From: Lingula anatina
Lineage: Eukaryota > Brachiopoda > Lingulata > Lingulida > Lingulidae
Length of the DNA: 64,000 nucleotides
Direction: 5' to 3'
Assembly (NCBI RefSeq): GCF_001039355.2
Contig: NW_019775758.1
Location: 66,738-130,737, forward strand
The translations under genes and the position numbers were made by a program. A model generated the notes under the pieces. It did no database searches, was not told where the DNA came from, and worked only from the letters and a program-made list of their open reading frames with translations. This document shows, piece after piece, positions 59,901-64,000 of the stretch; positions within the stretch are counted from its first letter, which is position 1; every line of letters starts with the position of its first letter.

Positions 59901-62900
59901 TGATTTCGCAGCAAGCTTTCATGTGGATCGAGCCATATTTGATCAGAGCCTTATTAACCTGTTTGTCCATGTGTGAGAAATATCTATTACGCTGATACTG
60001 GTATACTTACATTCACTCATTTGTTTGCCTTAGCCTCTGAACAAAAAGCTTACGCAGAGTGGCGTTAACTAGGTTCCACATTTTTACCAGGTAAAAAACG
60101 GAGGGGGGGGGGGGCACTGAGCAAGACTGTCTAAACTAAACGTTAAAAGATAATCTACAATAAGTAGACGGTTTGAATGTCAAAATGGGTCCCAGCATGG
60201 CTTGTGCGCCTGTGTGACTGTGTTTGTGACTGCGTGTGTGAGCGCCAGTGTTTATATGTGCGTAACTCCTTACCTTTATGTACCACGTACAGCTTTGTCC
60301 CATTTTATAATTTCTGTCGAAATAATCCCAATGAGTCGGATCGTTAGGCGACTTCAGTACCAGACGATCTCCGGGGACAAGGGTGTGCTCCCCACCACAT
60401 GGATCTGTCAATACAAAGCTTCTGATTGGACAATAGAACAGAAAATTCTGATTTTGTCGAATATCAGCAAATCAGACAGTGGTTTATTTGAATATTACTA
60501 TTCATATTAGATATAACATCATATATAAATGAGGGAACTTATGCCAACCCTTACTTCGATCAACTATCTGTATTGAGTGGACAGAAATTGGCCAGTTATC
60601 TACATGTGTATTGCGATACATAAATAAGGAATTTGGACCACCATTGAATATATTGTAGTAATAAGAGTTAACAGCCTGCACTGCCTCGGTCGTTAGTGTT
60701 GCCACAGGAAAGTAGTCATGGTAGTACAAATCTCAGCATAATTATAAAGTAGCTGATGTCCAATTTTGGAATACAAATCCCGAGCTATTTTCTTGTCAAG
60801 GTGCCTTCAACCCTTGTTTACAACAACAACAACAACAATAATAATAATAATATTAATAATAATTACTACAAATAGTCAATAAATAAAAAAATTGAAACCG
60901 AGTATGCTTACCCATCACATACGGCTGTACTTTGTCACAGATATCCCCAGCAAAACCTTCAGGACATATACAACTGGAACAGTGGCTGGGATTGGTGTAA
61001 CCTCCCCGCTCGCACGGTAGGGGAATCATGCAACGATCTGAGATTAAACGAAGACTTTAAGTGTATGTCCAGGGTCGAAGGCTGAGAAAATGCTTACTTG
61101 CTGTAGCCAATTTGTTGCAACTTATGCTCTCTCTATCAAGTACATGTATTGGATAGGTTCCTTTGAACAACGCAATGTCGAAACTTCAAGTTACAAGTGC
61201 ACACTTACTGGTATTTACACACTGGCTATTATGGGGTGCTGTGGGCTTACAAGAGCTTTATTTAAAACTGAATTAAACACGGCAATTTAGACGCACCTAC
61301 GCAGTACTGATTGTTGATCGCTTTTGCATCGTAGAAAGAGATGTGGATGCGCTGCCCCAGAGCTTTCTGGTAGAGTCCCAGGCCGTCACGCTTGCTTACT
61401 ATGGTGTCTGAATTGTATCCATCCTTAACAAACGCCTGCAAGGGTATTTACAGGAACGATGATTATTGACAGAATGAATTACTACTGCCTTTAATCGTGG
61501 GTTTTTGAAATTATCCTGGATGGTTATTGTGGAATCCAAAGTACATCAGTTGCATTTCTTTGTTTACCTGAACATCTAATACCGGTACATCGTGTTTTAT
61601 CTCAGCCCATTACTGCTTCCCTCTCCCTCTAAGACTGGGTTCCCACAGATTTAGATCGATCCATCTGGATCGACTTAACTCCCTGCGGGTTCACGCTAAA
61701 TTGCTGTCAGCTTCCGGGAGCCGAGCGCGCACAAATGTTAATTACCCCCTTACAGCTTTTAGCAGGCAGGACAGACATTTAAGCCGGTCAAGCTGACAGC
61801 AATCTAGTGAGACTCCCCAGGGGGACAGATCGATGTAAATATCTATGGGAAAGGTCTCTAACACATCGTTGTAGTGTGTTTTCGTCTCATCTAGCACATT
61901 GCATTATCCTGATCTGTCACAGACACGTTTTATGACTTAAGTTACAGTACCACTTACCTTTCTATGATAGTGCATCAAAGACCCATAATCGTAAGGAATC
62001 CCGTCAGTCATCGCTTTGTCATAGGGGACGATCTCAAAGTTACCCAGTTTGGCTTCGTTGATGTTGTTTGTGAGAATGTCTACGTATAAATCCCTGTCTG
62101 GTCTCGCTTGTTCATGCCACAGGCCCAGCACGTGCCCTATCTCATGAAGTGGGGTGCCATACTAGATTTCAAGATAAAGAAATTATCAGTAGGCCTAATT
62201 ACAGCGTTGCTTCCTTTATCATTTTTTACAGGCATATGTCAATCGTCGCTCTTATGGTTTAATTAAATTTGATACAGTATCCCTTTTATTTATTTATTTA
62301 TTTATTTATTGGCTATTTAATCGATAAAGGCCTACCACGACGTTCCTCTTTCAGCCTTAACATCATTTTCGGAAATTTTTAAAAAACGTCACTTTAAATG
62401 ATACAATCGGTATAATCCACAATCGAATTCTAATTCTGAATGTGAATCTAGGCCCCTTTCACATTCTGCAGACCATTAGGCTTTTTTTTCTCCTTCACAA
62501 GTTCTGCAAGTTCGCTTTCTGCCTAAGTTACAATTAATACAATAAGGTAACTTAATTTTAATTGTCCAGGGCGAATTTCCTAAGTGATGGGTAGTAGGCC
62601 TATTGGAAGTGTTTAAGCACTCAAATTGGAACGGTCCAATGTAAAAAAAAAATTACACGATTTTGATTCGTGTGGAGTTGCACTACTTACGCCTTGGACA
62701 CACGTGAAGGCCAGGTTCACAATCTGGGGACTAGCTTGCGTGCGCCCTACGTAGGACCAGCAGCTGCAAAACAGAGTATATTTCTTAACAGAAAAGCTAT
62801 GTCACGTATGTTGTCTTCGTTTAGGCGCGGTTTTGGTAGAGTGGTGAGATGTGGTGGTCCTTGCAAATGACGATGTAGATGTAATAGAAGAATAATATGA

Positions 62901-63416
62901 AAATGAGATTTTGTGCAACAACAAATATGTAGTACATTACTACATATTTGCTCTCACACAAAATCTCAATTTAACTTGCACAGCATCAACATTAAATATG
63001 CGCCTGCCTTTGAATTACCGTTATCGAAAAGTGTCTTAGACCCCATTCCCATAGATTTTAGATCGATCTATCCCTGTGGGGAGTCTCACTAGATTACTGT
63101 CAGCTTAGCCGGCTTAAGCGTCTGTCCCGCCTACTAAAAGCTGTAAGGGGGTAATTAACTATGATGCGCGCTCGGCTGACTGCAATTTAGCGTGAACCCC
63201 CAGGGAGTTAAGTCGATCTAAATCTAAATCTCTGGACCGATCTAAATATCTGGGAATGCACCCTTACTTACCCCTCTGCAGCTTTCACAAATTTCAGGTA
63301 AGGTTTCCAGGAGGGGATTTCTTTCTCTTGGGCGGCGGAAAACTCCATGAAAGTCACACAGGTCACACTTGTCCAAATATTTATAGCGTCATATATATTA
63401 GCCTTTTCTTCGTCGG
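53158..63416 (-). CDS. Astacin metalloprotease 2 (astacin-EGF-CUB-mucin linker-Cys-rich-TSP1), 5' partial
   Basis: Exons in transcript order: 63416-63272, 62763-62691, 62161-61958, 61435-61297, 61037-60912, 60404-60274, 59583-59438, 58713-58602, [missing link], 55656-54802, 54589-54407, 54160-54028, 53662-53594, 53224-53158. Phases agree except between 58602 (phase 0 out) and 55656 (phase 1 in), so at least one small exon is unrecognised there, or the tail belongs to a separate gene. The zinc motif HEIGHVLGLWHEQ (62146-62111) and Met-turn GSLMHY are intact. Secreted zinc endopeptidase; the C-terminal part suggests anchoring in mucus or matrix. The pro-region and signal peptide are beyond the right edge or unseen. 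Confidence 0.8.
53594..54160 (-). CDS. Astacin-2 thrombospondin type 1 domain (2 exons)
   Basis: Exons 54160-54028 and 53662-53594 (phase 2 junction). Reads YGGWTPWTTCNLHCGCGQQM, FQFCYDYQ, GGCFIR and EEQPCETRACTAFLC. WTPWTTC...CGCGQQMR is the classic TSP1 W-W-C and R layer pattern with an extra Cys (HCGCG). TSP1 after CUB is known in nematode astacins (NAS subgroup). Confidence 0.8.
54407..54589 (-). CDS. Astacin-2 Cys-rich module after Thr linker
   Basis: A phase 1-1 exon. It starts with Thr-rich TTKAPTTRPTSTM, continuing the linker, then YHTCGACNGAQGFQPPC, GKETCCDGAAFDQK and RMCK. A compact six-to-seven-cysteine module that I do not recognise; it could be a matrix- or mucin-associating domain. 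Confidence 0.7.
54802..55656 (-). CDS. Astacin-2 Thr-rich mucin-like linker exon
   Basis: One large exon, phase 1 in and out. It encodes TTTTTP and KTTTTTP-type repeats, then SQTTTRATTTEIDEDIHKEE, an acidic stretch, and DPRDIAVEG at the donor. Such Thr/Pro repeats are typical O-glycosylation sites. The repeat is interrupted by 182 Ns. The antisense Val-rich frame is a shadow. Confidence 0.75.
55331..55512. other. Assembly gap (182 Ns) within Thr repeat
   Basis: A run of N inside the ACN-codon repeat, with the Thr frame identical on both sides. The true repeat number, and thus linker length, is unknown. Confidence 0.98.
55657..58601. other. Long intron or intergenic stretch within astacin-2
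   Basis: Holds an (AT)n tract (56850-56901) and no clear exon. A strong minus-strand donor lies near 58353 (CT|GTAAGTAT), with a pyrimidine tract upstream, but the possible exon (GDYFNAYYTY) ends in phase 2 and does not fit the next exon. The missing link exon, or a gene boundary, is somewhere here. Confidence 0.45.
58602..60404 (-). CDS. Astacin-2 CUB domain (3 exons)
   Basis: Exons 60404-60274, 59583-59438 and 58713-58602. Segments are [82 protein letters not shown] and RRGFKLL. Four cysteines are present, and the same intron phases as astacin-1. Confidence 0.88.
58770..59038. mobile_element. hAT-like MITE with TTAAG duplication
   Basis: Left end cagcgacgggtccagg and right end ccatctaaatccgcctctg are imperfectly inverted; TTAAG flanks both sides (58765-58769 and 59039-59043). 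It sits in the astacin-2 intron just upstream of the last CUB exon. Confidence 0.65.
59648..59802. mobile_element. hAT-like MITE, CAGGGGCGGAT family (copy 2)
   Basis: Same element as 13074-13235: ends caggggcggattaagg and ggatccgcccctg, with gaagacggtcagattttcaa inside. GAGTT occurs on both sides (within 59644-59647 and 59803 onward). The two copies are close in sequence, so the family is fairly young. Confidence 0.8.
60912..61037 (-). CDS. Astacin-2 EGF-like domain
   Basis: A phase 1-1 exon: RCMIPLPCERGGYTNP, HCSSCICPEGFAGDIC. Six cysteines. Equivalent to the astacin-1 EGF exon in position and phase. Confidence 0.9.
61297..63416 (-). CDS. Astacin-2 catalytic domain (4 exons, N-terminal part missing)
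   Basis: Exons 63416-63272, 62763-62691, 62161-61958 and 61435-61297. Segments are INIWTSVTCVTFMEF, CCWSYVGRTQASPQIVNLAF, HEIGHVLGLWHEQARPDRD, YDYGSLMHY and LGQRIHISFYDAKAINNQYC. The zinc ligands, catalytic Glu and Met-turn Tyr are kept. There is an extra Cys (CCWSYVG) relative to astacin-1. The exon with the mature N terminus (W..G.IPY) lies beyond 63416. Confidence 0.88.
61632..61857. mobile_element. MITE family 1 (copy 2)
   Basis: Same core as 628-841: ttaactccctgcgggttcac at the left and tctagtgagactccccaggg at the right, with GATCGATC near each end. CTA flanks both sides. The ends are more diverged than in the other copies. Confidence 0.7.
63039..63263. mobile_element. MITE family 1 (copy 3, opposite orientation)
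   Basis: Flanked by TTA at 63036-63038 and 63264-63266. Ends ccccattccc and gggaatgcaccc. The internal order is inverted relative to copies 1 and 2 (gggagtctcactaga first, gcgtgaacccccagggagt last). It abuts the astacin-2 exon at 63272, leaving only eight bases between element and exon. Confidence 0.75.
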
Positions 63417-64000
63417 CTGAAAGGCGAGAGGATAGGCGCTTAATTAGGAGCCGTACCGTTCACAATGGATTTTGTCAATCTAGCTAATGCGCATTTACTC
63501 CACCAGAACTGTCGCTACAATCATGTTAAAAGGATGAAACACTTACTCTTGTTTACAACGTACTCGTATATTTACCAGTTTTTTTTTCTTTTTTTTTTTT
63601 TTTGTTTTACTCAAAGCCAAGAGAAGAGGCGTTAGTTCTTTAATCTGGTTGCAATCAGCGAAAGTAAGGACTCATTCCCATTTAAACTATCGGTCTGCGT
63701 AGGTGGATCCAACTCAGCGGGGACTCAGCTTTTCTAAATTTTACTCAACACCAGGAGGAGACGTGTTTTAAAATCATTTAAATAGGAAAGAGGCTACAAT
63801 GACAAGGTACAATGACATACTGCTTTAGACTTAAAAGATCGGTTTTAAATACATGTCTAAAACCAGTTTCGTACTTAAGCGCCAAATGTGAGGGAATTGA
63901 TGACCAACACAAAACGTGTTATTTAAAATTCCAGATTGACGTGTTTCGATGCACTTATAAAAAAACAAATGTATAACTCGATTAAACCAAATCTCTCTCT
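63417..64000. other. Intron upstream of astacin-2 exon
   Basis: A fragment of the CATTCCCA MITE family occupies about 63640-63730 (ctggttgcaatcagcg, actcattcccatttaa, actcagcggggactcagc). No further exon is recognised. Confidence 0.5.

Noticed and set aside
1-64000. tRNA, rRNA or snRNA genes
   Set aside because: I looked for T-loop (GGTTCGAATCC-like) and box motifs on both strands and saw no cloverleaf-compatible candidate; the ggttcgaagg hit near 40275 belongs to a palindromic repeat.

Overview
The window looks like part of a gene-sparse, AT-rich animal nuclear genome. Genes are split into many short exons with GT..AG borders, and introns and spacers are full of microsatellites, small inverted-repeat transposons and minisatellites. 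The domain set (WSC, C-type lectin, farnesoic-acid O-methyltransferase-like, discoidin, sushi, astacin, EGF, CUB, TSP1) points to a marine invertebrate, probably a lophotrochozoan such as a brachiopod or mollusc. That placement is inference; no taxonomic marker is present.

Layout. 1-3500 is non-coding apart from one doubtful open frame and a MITE. About 3501-33138 (+) holds one giant mosaic gene. I reconstructed 46 exons by hand; all consecutive phases agree and almost all module borders are phase 1. It encodes about 2,580 residues beyond a missing signal-peptide exon: nine WSC domains, six C-type lectin domains, five short fibrinogen-like two-cysteine modules, one discoidin domain interrupted by two farnesoic-acid O-methyltransferase-like (FA) domains, four sushi domains and a probable C-terminal membrane anchor. 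A three-exon WSC/lectin block is tandemly duplicated at 12985-17761. The last large intron holds an 849-bp tandem repeat and a ~146-bp minisatellite in which every unit carries a DR1 nuclear-receptor-type motif.

On the minus strand are two astacin metalloproteases, the first tail to tail with the mosaic gene. Astacin-1 (41274 down to 35124) is propeptide, furin-like site, astacin, EGF, CUB. Astacin-2 (63416 down to 53158, 5' end outside the window) is astacin, EGF, CUB, Thr-rich mucin-like linker (with a 182-base assembly gap), a Cys-rich module, TSP1 and a Cys-rich tail. The 41-53 kb space between them has no convincing gene; it holds foldback elements, MITEs and a Tc1/mariner fossil.

Functionally the window encodes extracellular proteins: a very large multi-lectin, probably membrane-anchored surface protein, and two secreted zinc proteases with matrix or mucus-binding tails. 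A shared role in surface recognition or matrix remodelling is only inferred from domain content and proximity.
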